From NCBI RefSeq assembly GCF_017877055.1, contig NZ_JAGIPG010000003.1, forward strand, positions 434,001 through 498,000: a stretch of DNA of 64,000 bases, written 5' to 3'. The stretch is from Neorhizobium galegae (GTDB lineage: Bacteria; Pseudomonadota; Alphaproteobacteria; Rhizobiales; Rhizobiaceae). Each line of letters begins with the position of its first letter. The first letter of the stretch is position 1. A model generated the notes under the pieces. That model saw nothing but the letters and a program-made list of their open reading frames with translations, was not told where the DNA came from and made no database searches. A program made the translations under genes and the position numbers. Shown here piece after piece: positions 35,789-44,540 of the stretch.

Positions 35789-36595
35789 TCAACTTCCTGA
35801 AGCGCCGAGCCGCATCGACAGGGATCTGGCAGCGCGCAGTGTGGCGGTCAGCGGCAGGCCGGAAGGCGCAATATCGAAGCCATCCTGGCGGCCGAGCACG
35901 GTGACGACCGCTTTCAGGTGCGCGCGGTGATCGAAGACGGGAGCGGCAACGGCAGAGAAGTCCGGCACTGTGGCAGGAAGCGTTGCGGCATACCCTTCGC
36001 GGCGGACATCCGCGAGTTCGGTTATGAAACGCGCGGCCGAGGTTTCCCCTTCGCCATCCTGGTGCATCATGGCGCGCAGGTGATGTTCCCACTCGGCATT
36101 CGGCAGGTTGGCCATGAAGACCCGGCCGGTCGCAGTCGGCCACAGGCGCACCAGCGACCCGACCTTGATCTCGTAGACACTGTCGGAACGGCCTTCGATC
36201 TTGTCGACCACGACAGGCGCATCGCCGTTCCACACCGCGAGCGTCACCGTTTCGCCGAGCTCGGCGGCAAGCTGCGAGATCGCCGCGCGAGCAAGACTGA
36301 GAAAATCGGTACGCGAGAGCGAGGCTAGGCCGAGCTGCAGTGCCGAATCGCCGAGATCGTAAAAGCCGGAAAGCCGCTCCTGAGCAACGAAACCCGTGCG
36401 CACTAAGCTGACGAGGTAACCATGCGTCATGCTCGGCGTCATGCCGGCGGCAGCCGCGATATCGTTCAGCCGCATGGCGCGGCCCGCGTGCTGGATCGCC
36501 ATCAGCACCTTCAGGCCTTTTTCAAGCGACTGGATGCCGGCGCCCTTGATCTCCAGGCCCTTGCCCGCCGCTTTCTGTTTTATCGACGTGTCCAT
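35789..36595 (-). CDS. IclR-family regulator of the Rieske/amidohydrolase cluster
   Basis: 268 residues from the ATG at 36595, which has GGAGAGG seven bases upstream on its strand; a further in-frame ATG lies at 36619. The winged HTH (MRLNDIAAAAGMTPSMTHGYLVSLVRTGFV) is followed by the effector domain (SLVRLWPTATGRVFMANLP), where the usual conserved Cys of aromatic-responsive IclR proteins is not obvious. Divergent from the Rieske-led operon with a perfect palindrome between, so it most likely controls that operon. Confidence 0.87.
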   Translation of the reverse strand: MDTSIKQKAAGKGLEIKGAGIQSLEKGLKVLMAIQHAGRAMRLNDIAAAAGMTPSMTHGYLVSLVRTGFVAQERLSGFYDLGDSALQLGLASLSRTDFLSLARAAISQLAAELGETVTLAVWNGDAPVVVDKIEGRSDSVYEIKVGSLVRLWPTATGRVFMANLPNAEWEHHLRAMMHQDGEGETSAARFITELADVRREGYAATLPATVPDFSAVAAPVFDHRAHLKAVVTVLGRQDGFDIAPSGLPLTATLRAARSLSMRLGASGS

Positions 36596-36643
36596 GACCT
36601 CTCCGCTTGACGTCTTCATCCATCTTTATACAATATAACTGAA

Positions 36644-36666
36644 TGATTTCAAGAATATTGAAATCA
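36644..36666. promoter_or_regulatory. Perfect 9-5-9 palindrome, probable IclR operator
   Basis: TGATTTCAA, spacer GAATA, TTGAAATCA. It lies 48 bases before the IclR start and 23 before the Rieske TTG start, in an AT-rich spacer between the divergent genes. The geometry fits an IclR-family dimer pair site. Confidence 0.7.
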
Positions 36667-36689
36667 GCGCGAAGGAAGGGAGGAGAACC

Positions 36690-37055
36690 TTGGCGGAATA
36701 TCTGGTTTGTTCGGAGGATGAGATTGCCGATGGCGGCCGCAAGGTCGTCGCCTGCGGGGAGCGGGAGATCGGCATTTTTCGGGTGAAGGGTGCACTGCAT
36801 GCCTGGCACAACATGTGCCCGCATCGGCAGGGGCCGATCTGTCAGGGCCGCATCTATCCGCAAGTCATCGAGCCTGTCGATGAAAGGCAAGAGGTGCGGA
36901 CGCTTCAGTACAATGAAGAGAACATGCACGTGGCCTGTCCGTGGCACGGCTGGGAATTCAACCTGGAAACCGGCCGGAATGCCGGGCCGGCCAAATACCG
37001 CCTGCATCGCGCTGAGCTGGCGATCCGGGAGGGGCAGATTTATGTCGTCCTCTGA
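36690..37055 (+). CDS. Small Rieske [2Fe-2S] protein
   Basis: 121 residues, starting at TTG behind GGGAGGAGAACC. The cluster ligands are seen as CPH (Cys-x-His at about 49-51, MCPHRQGPICQG) and CPWHGWEF at about 91-98. A Rieske ferredoxin-like domain alone; no oxygenase alpha subunit or reductase is encoded beside it. A 14-residue insertion relative to short ferredoxins (YPQVIEPVDERQEV) separates the two ligand pairs. It heads the unknown catabolic operon and overlaps the next gene by 14 bases. Possible electron carrier or a regulatory Fe-S partner. Confidence 0.85.
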   Translation: MAEYLVCSEDEIADGGRKVVACGEREIGIFRVKGALHAWHNMCPHRQGPICQGRIYPQVIEPVDERQEVRTLQYNEENMHVACPWHGWEFNLETGRNAGPAKYRLHRAELAIREGQIYVVL

Positions 37056-37395
37056 ACCCACTTTTCGCAGCAGTCCCCTTGGGCGCAACGACCCCTATGG
37101 CTGGATCGAGGACGCTACCGCGGAGATCGAGAAGGCGACGGCCGAATTGCTGGAGACCGGCGAAGCGTCGCGTGTTTCCGACGAGGCGGTGGCGCGGATG
37201 ATGACGGCGGCGATCCGCCTCTATGTCGCCAAGAGCGACGGTGAGGAGCGCACCTTCCGGCCGCTGACCGGCACCCGCGACGAGACCGTGACTGCTACCG
37301 AAGCGCTGTCGGCCGTTTCGGAAATCCTGCGCGCCTTGCATCTCGGGCCGATGGAACTGGCGCTCTGGTATCGCCGCCGTCCGGACGAATTGTAG
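37042..37395 (+). CDS. Uncharacterised 117-residue protein, partner of the Rieske protein
   Basis: Begins ATG 37042, overlapping the Rieske gene by 14 bases, so translation is probably coupled. I do not recognise the family. The sequence is acidic and mostly helical: NDPYGWIEDATAEIEKATAELL, then DEAVARMMTAAIRLYVAKSDG, and a C-terminal LHLGPMELALWYRRRPDEL. No Cys, no signal peptide and no membrane helix. The tight overlap suggests it binds or matures the Rieske protein, but that is only a guess. Confidence 0.7.
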   Translation: MSSSEPTFRSSPLGRNDPYGWIEDATAEIEKATAELLETGEASRVSDEAVARMMTAAIRLYVAKSDGEERTFRPLTGTRDETVTATEALSAVSEILRALHLGPMELALWYRRRPDEL

Positions 37396-37436
37396 GCACA
37401 CGTAAAAATCCACTCTTTCGCCTGAGGAGAGCGAAC

Positions 37437-38666
37437 ATGGATATTACCAACAAGAATCGTGCCCGCGAATTGCCGGTGCAGCAGATCGATGTCTTTACCG
37501 ACACGCGCGACATCCTCGCGCATGCCAACAAAGCAGCCAGGAAGCGCGGTTTCGAGGACTGGTTGATCTGCGATGTGGACGCCCACCACACCGAGACGAT
37601 TTCCTGGCACGAGCTGGTGCAATATATCGAGGACCCGGTCATCCGACACCAGGCGATGCTCTTCCACGACGAGAAGATGGGCACCGCTTCCTATGGCCTC
37701 AACGGCGACATGGGCCTCAAATATCAGGACGTCGGCGGCCGCATTCCGCACCAGGCCGGCATTCGCGAACAGGTCGATGACGACGTGCATCGCGACGTGA
37801 CCCTGTCGCGGCGGGCGATGAGCGCTCTTGGCGTCGATTACATGGTGCTGTTTCCAACGCCGATGCTGACGCTCGGCCTGCATCCGCAGCCGGAAATGGA
37901 GGTCTATCTCGGTCGCGCCTATAACCGTTGGCTGATCGACAAGGTGCTCTCCAAGGACGACCGGCTGAAGACGCTCGCCTACCTGCCGTTCAATGTGCCC
38001 AAGGAAGCGGAACGCACCATCGAGGAGTTCGCCGACCAGCCGGGCGTCATCGGTTTCTGCGTGCCTTCCACCCGCCACAAGCCGGTGCACCACAACGACT
38101 ACATGCGCGTCTATGCGATGCTCGAAGAGCGCAACCTGCCGATCGCCTTCCATGCCGCCTATCACTGGCAGGACCAGTCGCTGTCGACCATCAACCGGTT
38201 CCTCGGCATGCATGCGCTCGGCTTCGTGTGGTGCAACATGGTGCACATGACCAACTGGATCCTCAACGGCATTCCGGAACGCTTTCCGAAGCTGAAGAGC
38301 ATCTGGGTGGAAAGCGGCCTGGCCTGGATCCCCTTCCTGATGCAGCGGCTCGACGACCAGTACCTGATGCGGCCTTCCGAGGCGCCGCAGCTGAAAAAGC
38401 TGCCGAGCGAATACATGCGCGAAAACTGCTGGTACACGACCCAGCCGATGGAAACGGTCAACATGAAGGCGCTTCAGCTGACGCTGGAGATGATCAACGC
38501 CGAGAGCCAGCTGCTCTTCGCATCCGACTGGCCGCATTTCGATTTCGACCTGCCGCAGGAGATTTATGACCTGCCGTTCCTGAGCGAGGAGGCAAAGCGG
38601 AATATTCTGGGACTGAACGCGGCGAAGTTGTTCGGGCTTGATCCGACGCCAAGAAAGAGCTTGTAG
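37437..38666 (+). CDS. Amidohydrolase family 2 protein (ACMSD-like metal-dependent hydrolase/decarboxylase)
   Basis: 409 residues, TIM-barrel amidohydrolase. Metal-site candidates are DVDAHHTET near residue 44, the mid-barrel His in IAFHAAYHW near 240, and the Asp in FASDWPHFDFDLP near 365, the usual terminal motif. Relatives include ACMSD, gamma-resorcylate decarboxylase and LigW-type decarboxylases, so a non-oxidative decarboxylation or hydrolysis of a ring-derived acid is possible. Preceded by CTGAGGAGAGCGAAC. Third gene of the operon under the IclR palindrome. Confidence 0.85.
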   Translation: MDITNKNRARELPVQQIDVFTDTRDILAHANKAARKRGFEDWLICDVDAHHTETISWHELVQYIEDPVIRHQAMLFHDEKMGTASYGLNGDMGLKYQDVGGRIPHQAGIREQVDDDVHRDVTLSRRAMSALGVDYMVLFPTPMLTLGLHPQPEMEVYLGRAYNRWLIDKVLSKDDRLKTLAYLPFNVPKEAERTIEEFADQPGVIGFCVPSTRHKPVHHNDYMRVYAMLEERNLPIAFHAAYHWQDQSLSTINRFLGMHALGFVWCNMVHMTNWILNGIPERFPKLKSIWVESGLAWIPFLMQRLDDQYLMRPSEAPQLKKLPSEYMRENCWYTTQPMETVNMKALQLTLEMINAESQLLFASDWPHFDFDLPQEIYDLPFLSEEAKRNILGLNAAKLFGLDPTPRKSL

Positions 38667-38669
38667 GGT

Positions 38670-38749
38670 GGGAGGAGTTGGGAGGGGTCTCCGCTCCACG
38701 CGAAAACTCCTCCCGCCTGCCGGCGACCCTCCTCGAAGGGGGGAGGGTC
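38670..38749. repeat. Double GC-rich hairpin repeat between amidohydrolase and ThDP genes
   Basis: GGGAGGAG (38670-38677) pairs with CTCCTCCC (38707-38714), and GACCCTCC (38725-38732) pairs with GGAGGGTC (38742-38749). Resembles rhizobial intergenic mosaic elements. It splits the 146-base gap in the operon and could alter mRNA levels between the two halves. Confidence 0.55.
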
Positions 38750-38812
38750 ATGATCGCCGCATCGCCACACTTCTTCATAGGCTTCCGTTTCGTCTAACAA
38801 GGACATTCCAAC

Positions 38813-40411
38813 ATGATCATCACCGGAGGCGATTCCATCGCCGCATCGCTCCGCGCGCATGGCGTGGACACCGTCTTCGGCATACCGGGCGCCCAGCTCT
38901 ACGGCCTGTTCGATGCATTGCAGCGAGACGGCATGCGGGTGATCACGCCGCGGCACGAGCAGACCTGCGCCTACATGGCCTTCGGTTATGCCCGCGCCTC
39001 GGGCAATCCCGGCGTCTATTCCGTCGTACCGGGGCCGGGCGTGCTCAATACCGGCGCCGCGCTTCTGACTGCCTGGGGCTGCAACGAACCGGTTCTGTGC
39101 CTGACCGGGCAGGTCCCGACCGCCTTTCTCGGAAAGGGCCGCGGCCATCTGCACGAGATGCGCGACCAGCGCGCCGTTCTCGCCGGCATCGCCAAATCCG
39201 CTGAACGCGCCGACAGGGCGGGGGAGATTTCCGCGGCAATAGCCCATGCGTTTCGAGAAATGCGCTCGCTGAAGCCCGGCCCGGCGACGGTCGAAATGCC
39301 CTGGGAGCAGTTCGTGGCGGAGGGCGAATTCGAGATCGCGCGGGTGCTGGAGACACATCCGGATCCGGTTGCCGATGTAGCGATCGGCGAGGCGGCAGCG
39401 GCGATCGGCAGGGCGGAGCGGCCGATGATCTTCGTCGGCCCCGGCGCGTTCGAGGCCGGTGACGAAGTGTTGCGGCTTGCCGAATTGCTGCACGCTCCGG
39501 TCGTCGCTTTCCGCTCCGGCCGCGGCGTCGTCTCCAATCGCCATGAACTCGGCCTCACCATCGCTGAAGCACGAGAACTCTGGCCGGAGGTCGACTGCGT
39601 CATCGGCATCGGCAGCCGACTCGAAGTTCCGGGTTGGCGTTGGAAACCGAAGCCGGACGTGCCGGTGATCCGGCTGGAGATCGACGCGGAGGAACTGACC
39701 CGCACGCCAGAGGCACTCGGCGTGCTCGGCCGGGCAAAGACCTCGCTTATTGCCCTACTCAACGAGATCAGGCCGCGGTCGCCTTCGAACGACTGGCGGG
39801 AAGCGGTCCGAAAGGCACGGGCGGAAACGGCGCAGGCCATCCAGGAAATCTCGCCGCATTACGGATATCTGCAGGCGATCCGTGCAGCTCTTCCGGATGA
39901 CGGCATCCTCGTCGAGGAGGTCTGCCAGTCGGGCTTCGCCTCGTGGTACTGCTATCCGGTCTACGAGCCGCGCACCTTCATCTCGACCGGCTTCCAGGGC
40001 ACGCTAGGCTTCGGGTTTCCGACCGCGCTCGGCGTCAAGATTGCCCGGCCGGACGTGCCGGTCGTTTCGATATCGGGCGATGGCGGCTTCATGTTCGCCG
40101 CCCAGGAACTGGCGACCGCCGCCCAATACGGCATCGACGTGATCACCGTCGTCTTCAACAATTCCGCCTTCGGCAACGTGAAGCGTGACCAGCAACAGGC
40201 ATTCGGCGGAAGGCTGATCGGTTCGGAGCTGAAAAACCCGGACTTCGACAAGCTTGCCGCTGCCTTCCATGTGGATTTCGTCCGGGTGAATGCGCCGGAC
40301 GAATTGCGCCGGGCAATCGAGACTTCGATCACCCGCGGCGGCCCGTGGCTGATCGAAGTCCCGCTGTCGCTCGAAAGCGAAGTGAGCCCCTGGAAGTTCA
40401 TCCACGGGTAA
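38813..40411 (+). CDS. Thiamine-diphosphate-dependent enzyme (acetolactate synthase/benzoylformate decarboxylase superfamily)
   Basis: 532 residues with three domains. The catalytic Glu49 lies in TPRHEQTCAYMAFGYARASG, a central Rossmann-like domain spans about 190-320, and the ThDP-binding motif starts at GDGGFMFAAQELATAA and ends in NNSAFGN. Family length and motifs are complete. The exact reaction (carboligation, decarboxylation of a 2-oxo acid or hydrolysis) cannot be read from this. Its neighbours, a 2-hydroxyacid dehydrogenase and an aldolase-type protein, suggest handling of a 2-oxo acid. No FAD-specific motif was looked for in detail. Confidence 0.87.
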   Translation: MIITGGDSIAASLRAHGVDTVFGIPGAQLYGLFDALQRDGMRVITPRHEQTCAYMAFGYARASGNPGVYSVVPGPGVLNTGAALLTAWGCNEPVLCLTGQVPTAFLGKGRGHLHEMRDQRAVLAGIAKSAERADRAGEISAAIAHAFREMRSLKPGPATVEMPWEQFVAEGEFEIARVLETHPDPVADVAIGEAAAAIGRAERPMIFVGPGAFEAGDEVLRLAELLHAPVVAFRSGRGVVSNRHELGLTIAEARELWPEVDCVIGIGSRLEVPGWRWKPKPDVPVIRLEIDAEELTRTPEALGVLGRAKTSLIALLNEIRPRSPSNDWREAVRKARAETAQAIQEISPHYGYLQAIRAALPDDGILVEEVCQSGFASWYCYPVYEPRTFISTGFQGTLGFGFPTALGVKIARPDVPVVSISGDGGFMFAAQELATAAQYGIDVITVVFNNSAFGNVKRDQQQAFGGRLIGSELKNPDFDKLAAAFHVDFVRVNAPDELRRAIETSITRGGPWLIEVPLSLESEVSPWKFIHG

Positions 40412-40414
40412 TCC

Positions 40415-40443
40415 GTCGATGACGAATTCCATTCGACATCGAC
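40415..40443. promoter_or_regulatory. Long imperfect dyad between ThDP enzyme and dehydrogenase genes
   Basis: GTCGATGACGAAT, spacer TCC, ATTCGACATCGAC: 12 of 13 positions pair. Starts 4 bases after the stop codon of the ThDP gene. No T-run follows, so it is either an RNA processing hairpin or an operator. Confidence 0.55.
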
Positions 40444-40519
40444 GAAAAGACCTATCGTCATGGCAGGGAGCCGTATAAAGTCGGCTCCAAGATTTCGATC
40501 CGGGGAGGGCATCGTTTCC

Positions 40520-41494
40520 GTGACGTCAGATCAGAAAACTATGCGTATCGCCGTACTCACGGCGGTCCTGCCGGCTTCGGTGGTCTCGACGCTCGAAGGC
40601 ATGGGCGGACGGCAAATGTCGGTCGCCGACGTAGCTGCAGGCGGTGAGATGCCAGGCGTGCAGGTGCTGGTCACCGATCCCGGCGTCGGCGCCAACGCGG
40701 ATGTACTCGCAAAATTCCCGGACCTGAAGCTTGTCGCCTGTTACGGCATCGGCATCGACTCGATCCATATGCCGACCGTCAAGGCACGCGGCATCGGTGT
40801 TTCCAATACGCCGGGCCTGCTCACCGAGGATGTCGCCGACCTCGCCATGGCGCTGATGCTAGCTTCCGCCCGCGATATCGTGCCCCAGACCCAATATATA
40901 CGCGACGGTCGATGGACGACGATCGCGGCAAAAGTCCCGCTCGGCCGGTCGCTCAAGAACAAGGCGATCGGCATTGTCGGGCTCGGCAATATTGGCGCGG
41001 CGATTGCAGAACGGGCCGACGCTTTCCGCATGCGGGTTTCGTATCATGGTCCGCGGCAGAAACCTGTCCCCTATACCTACATGCCGGACCTCGTCGCGAT
41101 GGCCAAGGAAAGCGATTTTCTCGTCGTCGCCAGCCGCGGCGGCGAGGACACGAAGAACATCGTCAATCGGGCAGTGCTGGAGGCGCTTGGACCTCAGGGC
41201 ACGCTGGTCAACGTCTCGCGTGGTTCGATCGTCGATGAGGCGGCGCTGGTGGAGGCCCTCAGAACCGGCAGGTTGGGCTTTGCGGCCTTGGACGTGTTCG
41301 CCAAGGAGCCGAAGGTTTCGGAAAAGCTGCTGTGGATGCCTAATGTCATCATGACGCCGCACCAGGGCAGCGCCACCACGGAAACTCGCCTCGCCATGGC
41401 CCTTCTGCTGGTCGACAATGTCCATGCGTTTTTCAAGGGAACGCCGTTGCCGACGCCGGTGGTTCCGATCGCAATCTGGGCTTTTGAACTCTAG
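40520..41494 (+). CDS. D-isomer-specific 2-hydroxyacid dehydrogenase
   Basis: 324 residues if it starts at the GTG 40520, some 11 bases behind GGGGAGGG; an ATG at 40541 is the alternative and 40460 the longest. NAD-binding GLGNIGAAIAERADAF lies mid-protein, substrate Arg in SRGGEDTKNIVNR, Glu in DVFAKEPKV and catalytic His in TPHQGSATTETR, all as in the family. It would reduce a 2-oxo acid or oxidise a D-2-hydroxy acid, with NAD(P)H. Followed 12 bases on by the class II aldolase gene. Confidence 0.88.
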   Translation: MTSDQKTMRIAVLTAVLPASVVSTLEGMGGRQMSVADVAAGGEMPGVQVLVTDPGVGANADVLAKFPDLKLVACYGIGIDSIHMPTVKARGIGVSNTPGLLTEDVADLAMALMLASARDIVPQTQYIRDGRWTTIAAKVPLGRSLKNKAIGIVGLGNIGAAIAERADAFRMRVSYHGPRQKPVPYTYMPDLVAMAKESDFLVVASRGGEDTKNIVNRAVLEALGPQGTLVNVSRGSIVDEAALVEALRTGRLGFAALDVFAKEPKVSEKLLWMPNVIMTPHQGSATTETRLAMALLLVDNVHAFFKGTPLPTPVVPIAIWAFEL

Positions 41495-41506
41495 GGGGGA
41501 AGTCAC

Positions 41507-42319
41507 ATGGCATTTCAACGTCACGTCATCGGACTGGCAGGGCAGGACGACGGGCAGGAAGTCGTCACCGAATTCGACCGAGCCTCGGTCACCGACGAGG
41601 AATGGGCCGTCCGCGTCGATCTCGCCGCCGCCTATCGGCTCGCCGCGCTCTACGGCTGGGACGACCTCATCTACACGCATATCTCGGCCCGCGTGCCAGG
41701 CACGGAAAATCACTTCCTGATCAATCCGTTCGGGATGGCCTTCGACGAGATCAAGGCGAGCAACCTCGTCAAGATCGACCACGAGGCGAAGATCATCGGC
41801 AAGTCCGACTACCCGGTGAACGGCGCCGGTTTCGTCATCCACCACGCCGTGCACAAGGCGCGCCACGAGCTGAACTGCGTCATGCATTTGCATACCGAGG
41901 CCGGCATGGCGCTTTCCATGCTCGATTGCGGCCTGCTGCCGCTCTCCCAGCATTCGATGTTCTTCTACAACCGCATCGGCTATCACGGCTATGAGGGGCT
42001 GGCGCTCAACATGGAAGAGCAGGAACGGCTGATCCACGACCTCGGCCCGCACAAGAACATGATCCTCAAGAACCATGGCACGCTGACATCAGGCGAAAGT
42101 GTGGGCGAGGCGTTCGTTTGGACCTTCTGGCTGGAGAAAGCCGCCCGCGCCCAACTCGCCGCCATGGCCGCCCAGCCGCGAGGCCTCAGCATTCCCGAAG
42201 AAAAGATCGCCGAACTGACCGCCCACATGTACGAGATGTCGCCGGCCAAGCCGGGGCTGAAGGAATGGCCGGCGATGCTGAGGAAGCTGGACCGGATCGA
42301 TCCGAGCTATCGTGATTGA
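41507..42319 (+). CDS. Class II aldolase/adducin-family protein
   Basis: 270 residues. Motifs are DDLIYTHISARVPG, the metal-binding MHLHTEAGMALS with its His pair, and KNHGTLTSGESVGEAF with the third His. Members include fuculose-phosphate aldolase and aromatic decarboxylases such as dihydroxyphthalate decarboxylase of Gram-positives. Here an aromatic or short oxo-acid role fits better than a sugar role, but this is inference. Last gene before a strong terminator. Confidence 0.85.
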   Translation: MAFQRHVIGLAGQDDGQEVVTEFDRASVTDEEWAVRVDLAAAYRLAALYGWDDLIYTHISARVPGTENHFLINPFGMAFDEIKASNLVKIDHEAKIIGKSDYPVNGAGFVIHHAVHKARHELNCVMHLHTEAGMALSMLDCGLLPLSQHSMFFYNRIGYHGYEGLALNMEEQERLIHDLGPHKNMILKNHGTLTSGESVGEAFVWTFWLEKAARAQLAAMAAQPRGLSIPEEKIAELTAHMYEMSPAKPGLKEWPAMLRKLDRIDPSYRD

Positions 42320-42375
42320 CATCTGAATGCCTCCCTGAGGGAATATGGCAGGTCTCGCTCTTGTTCTCCGCAACG

Positions 42376-42406
42376 AAAAAAGCCGGCGTTTCCACCGGCT
42401 TTTTTT
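42376..42406. terminator. Bidirectional rho-independent terminator
   Basis: AAAAAAGCCGG / CCGGCTTTTTT with an 8-base loop. Lies between the convergent aldolase and TctC genes and has T-runs on both strands. Confidence 0.88.
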
Positions 42407-42423
42407 ATCTGTTTCAGCAAGTC

Positions 42424-43407
42424 TTACTGCTGCGGGATCTGGGCGATCGCGACATAGTCCTTCCACTCCGCGATCGTCTTGATCATCAGAGCCTGGGCTT
42501 CGGCCGGGGTAGAGATATAGGGGTCGCCGCCCTGGTCGGCCAGGAACTTCTGAGTTTCCGGCTGCTGCAGGACGGTGTTGAACCAGCCGTTGATCTTGTT
42601 GATGATGTCTTCCGGCGTGCCCTTGGCAACCATGGCACCCCACCAGCCGAGCTGGTCGACGTCAAAGCCCTGTTCCTTCAGGGTCGGAATGTTCGGAGCG
42701 CCCTTCATGCGTTCCGGCGAGCCGACGCCGAGAAGACGGAAGCGGCCTTCGCGCTGCTGGGAGAGGGCGAAAACCGGGTCGTAGGAGCCGAAATCCATTG
42801 CGCCGCTGGTGATGTCGTTGAGCGAGTCGGCGGCGGTCTTGTACTGGACCGAAACGGTCTCGAGGCCGGCTTTCTGCTTGTAGACTTCGGCCATGACCTT
42901 GCCCGAAGTGGCGTTGACGGCATAGGAGCCACCGTCGCCCTTTTCCTTCATGGCGGCGGTCAGTTCCTTCAGGTCCTTGTAGGGCGCGTCCTTGGCGACG
43001 GCGATCATGAAGGCCTGCTTGTTGATGGTCGCGATCGTCATCAGGTCCTTGCCGACGTCGATCGGCGGCTTCTTCATGATCCACATGTTGCCGGCGATCG
43101 AGTTGCCGGAGTGAACGAAGATCGTGTAGCCATCCGGCTTGGAGCGTGAGGTGTATTCAGCAGCGATGTTGCTGAGTGCGCCCGGCTTGTTTTCGACGAT
43201 GATCGTGGCGCCCGCGATCTTGGACACCTTGTCCGCAAAATAGCGGACGAGAACGTCGGCGCCGGAACCTGCCGGGAAGGCGCAGACGAAGGTGATCGTC
43301 TGGTCCGGATAAGCGGCCTGAGCGGGCGTAACGTTTGCAATCTGTGCGACCGCCAGCATCGCCACGGCGGCGGTGGCTTGCGCGATCTTCTTAAGCCATT
43401 TTGTCAC
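42424..43407 (-). CDS. TTT-family periplasmic binding protein TctC, copy 1
   Basis: 327 residues. Sec-type signal peptide (AVAMLAVAQIANVTPAQA). Shared core with the two following copies: TFVCAFPAGSGADVLVR at the N-terminus, KPDGYTIFVHSGNS, and DQLGWWGAMVAKGTPEDI. These are Bug/TctC proteins, which bind carboxylates in the periplasm and hand them to TctA/TctB. This copy differs most, with a Sec rather than Tat-like leader. It is last in the leftward operon, beyond two other copies. An aromatic carboxylate ligand is likely from the locus, but unproved. Confidence 0.9.
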   Translation of the reverse strand: MTKWLKKIAQATAAVAMLAVAQIANVTPAQAAYPDQTITFVCAFPAGSGADVLVRYFADKVSKIAGATIIVENKPGALSNIAAEYTSRSKPDGYTIFVHSGNSIAGNMWIMKKPPIDVGKDLMTIATINKQAFMIAVAKDAPYKDLKELTAAMKEKGDGGSYAVNATSGKVMAEVYKQKAGLETVSVQYKTAADSLNDITSGAMDFGSYDPVFALSQQREGRFRLLGVGSPERMKGAPNIPTLKEQGFDVDQLGWWGAMVAKGTPEDIINKINGWFNTVLQQPETQKFLADQGGDPYISTPAEAQALMIKTIAEWKDYVAIAQIPQQ

Positions 43408-43490
43408 TTTTCATCTCCTATGGCGGTTCGTAAGGGTCCCTGCGAAAGAACCTGCCGCACTATGGCGAGAGGGTCTTTCGAATCGGTTGA

Positions 43491-44474
43491 TTAATTTTGC
43501 GGAATCTTGGCCATGGCCACATACGTCTTCCACTCCTCGACTGTCTTGGCGAGCAGTGCCTGACCCTCGTCCGGGGTGCCGACATAGACGTCGCCGCCGA
43601 ATTTCGCGAGGAAGGCGACGGTATCAGGCTGAGCCAGGACTTCGTTGAACAGCGCGTTGATCTTGTCGACCACCGGCTTCGGCGTCGCCTTCGGAACGAA
43701 GGAACCCCACCAGCCGAGCTGGTCGATGTCGTAGCCCTGTTCCTTGGCGGTCGGGATGTTCGGCAGTGACTTCAGCCGGATCGGCGAACCGGTCGCGAGG
43801 ATCCGGACACGCTTCTCGTTGGCCTGCGACAGGGAGAAGACCGGGTCGTGGACGCCGTAGTCGAGAGAACCGCTCAGCAGGTCGTTGAGCGAATCCTTGG
43901 CATCCTTGAACGAGACTTCGACCGGATCGACGCCAGCGACCTGCTTGTAGATTTCACCGAGAACCTTGCCGGACGTGGCAGCCGTCGCGTAGCTGGCGTT
44001 GTTGCCCTTTTCCTTCAGCACCTTGGTCAGTTCCTTCATGTCCTTGATCGGGCTGTCGTAAGCCACGACGAACATGAAGGCCTGCTTGTTGATGAAGGAG
44101 GTCGTCTGCAGCTCCTTGACGACATCGATCGGCGGCGTCTTGAACAGCGACATGTTGGCGGCCGTCGACGTGCCGGAATGAACATAGATCGTATATCCGT
44201 CCGGCTTGGCGCGAGCGGTGTACATGGCGGCTATGTTGCCGGCGGCCCCCGGCTTGTTTTCGACGATCACCGTCTGGCCGGAGACCTTGGCGAACTTGTC
44301 GGCAAAGAAGCGGACCAGAACGTCGGCGCCGGAGCCGGCCGGGAAGGCGCAGACGAACGTGATCTGGCCGTTCGGATAGGCACTTTGGGCGAATGCGCCA
44401 AAAGGTGCGAGTGCCGCCGCGGCGGCGGTCGCGATCATCAGGTTTCTGCGTGAGATTTCAGTGGTCATCGGCAC
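43491..44474 (-). CDS. TTT-family periplasmic binding protein TctC, copy 2
   Basis: 327 residues, the same length as its neighbours. Leader with twin Arg (SRRNLMIATAAAAALAPFGAFAQ). Core again TFVCAFPAGSGADVLVR, then KPDGYTIYVHSGTSTAANMSL and DQLGWWGSFVPKATPKPV. More similar to copy 3 than to copy 1 across these motifs. The mid-region contact segments, YDSPIKDMKELTKVL and FKDAKDSLNDLLSGSLD, differ from the other copies, as expected if ligand specificity diverged. Confidence 0.9.
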   Translation of the reverse strand: MPMTTEISRRNLMIATAAAAALAPFGAFAQSAYPNGQITFVCAFPAGSGADVLVRFFADKFAKVSGQTVIVENKPGAAGNIAAMYTARAKPDGYTIYVHSGTSTAANMSLFKTPPIDVVKELQTTSFINKQAFMFVVAYDSPIKDMKELTKVLKEKGNNASYATAATSGKVLGEIYKQVAGVDPVEVSFKDAKDSLNDLLSGSLDYGVHDPVFSLSQANEKRVRILATGSPIRLKSLPNIPTAKEQGYDIDQLGWWGSFVPKATPKPVVDKINALFNEVLAQPDTVAFLAKFGGDVYVGTPDEGQALLAKTVEEWKTYVAMAKIPQN

Positions 44475-44540
44475 AAGTTCCTCCCTTGAACGCCCCAGTC
44501 ATTCCCATAAAAGGTTCCCGTGAAGCCTGTTGAACAGGCC

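Noticed and set aside
37221..38699. 492-codon open frame opposite the amidohydrolase
   Set aside because: Amidohydrolase motifs on the plus strand are clear; the antisense product is featureless.
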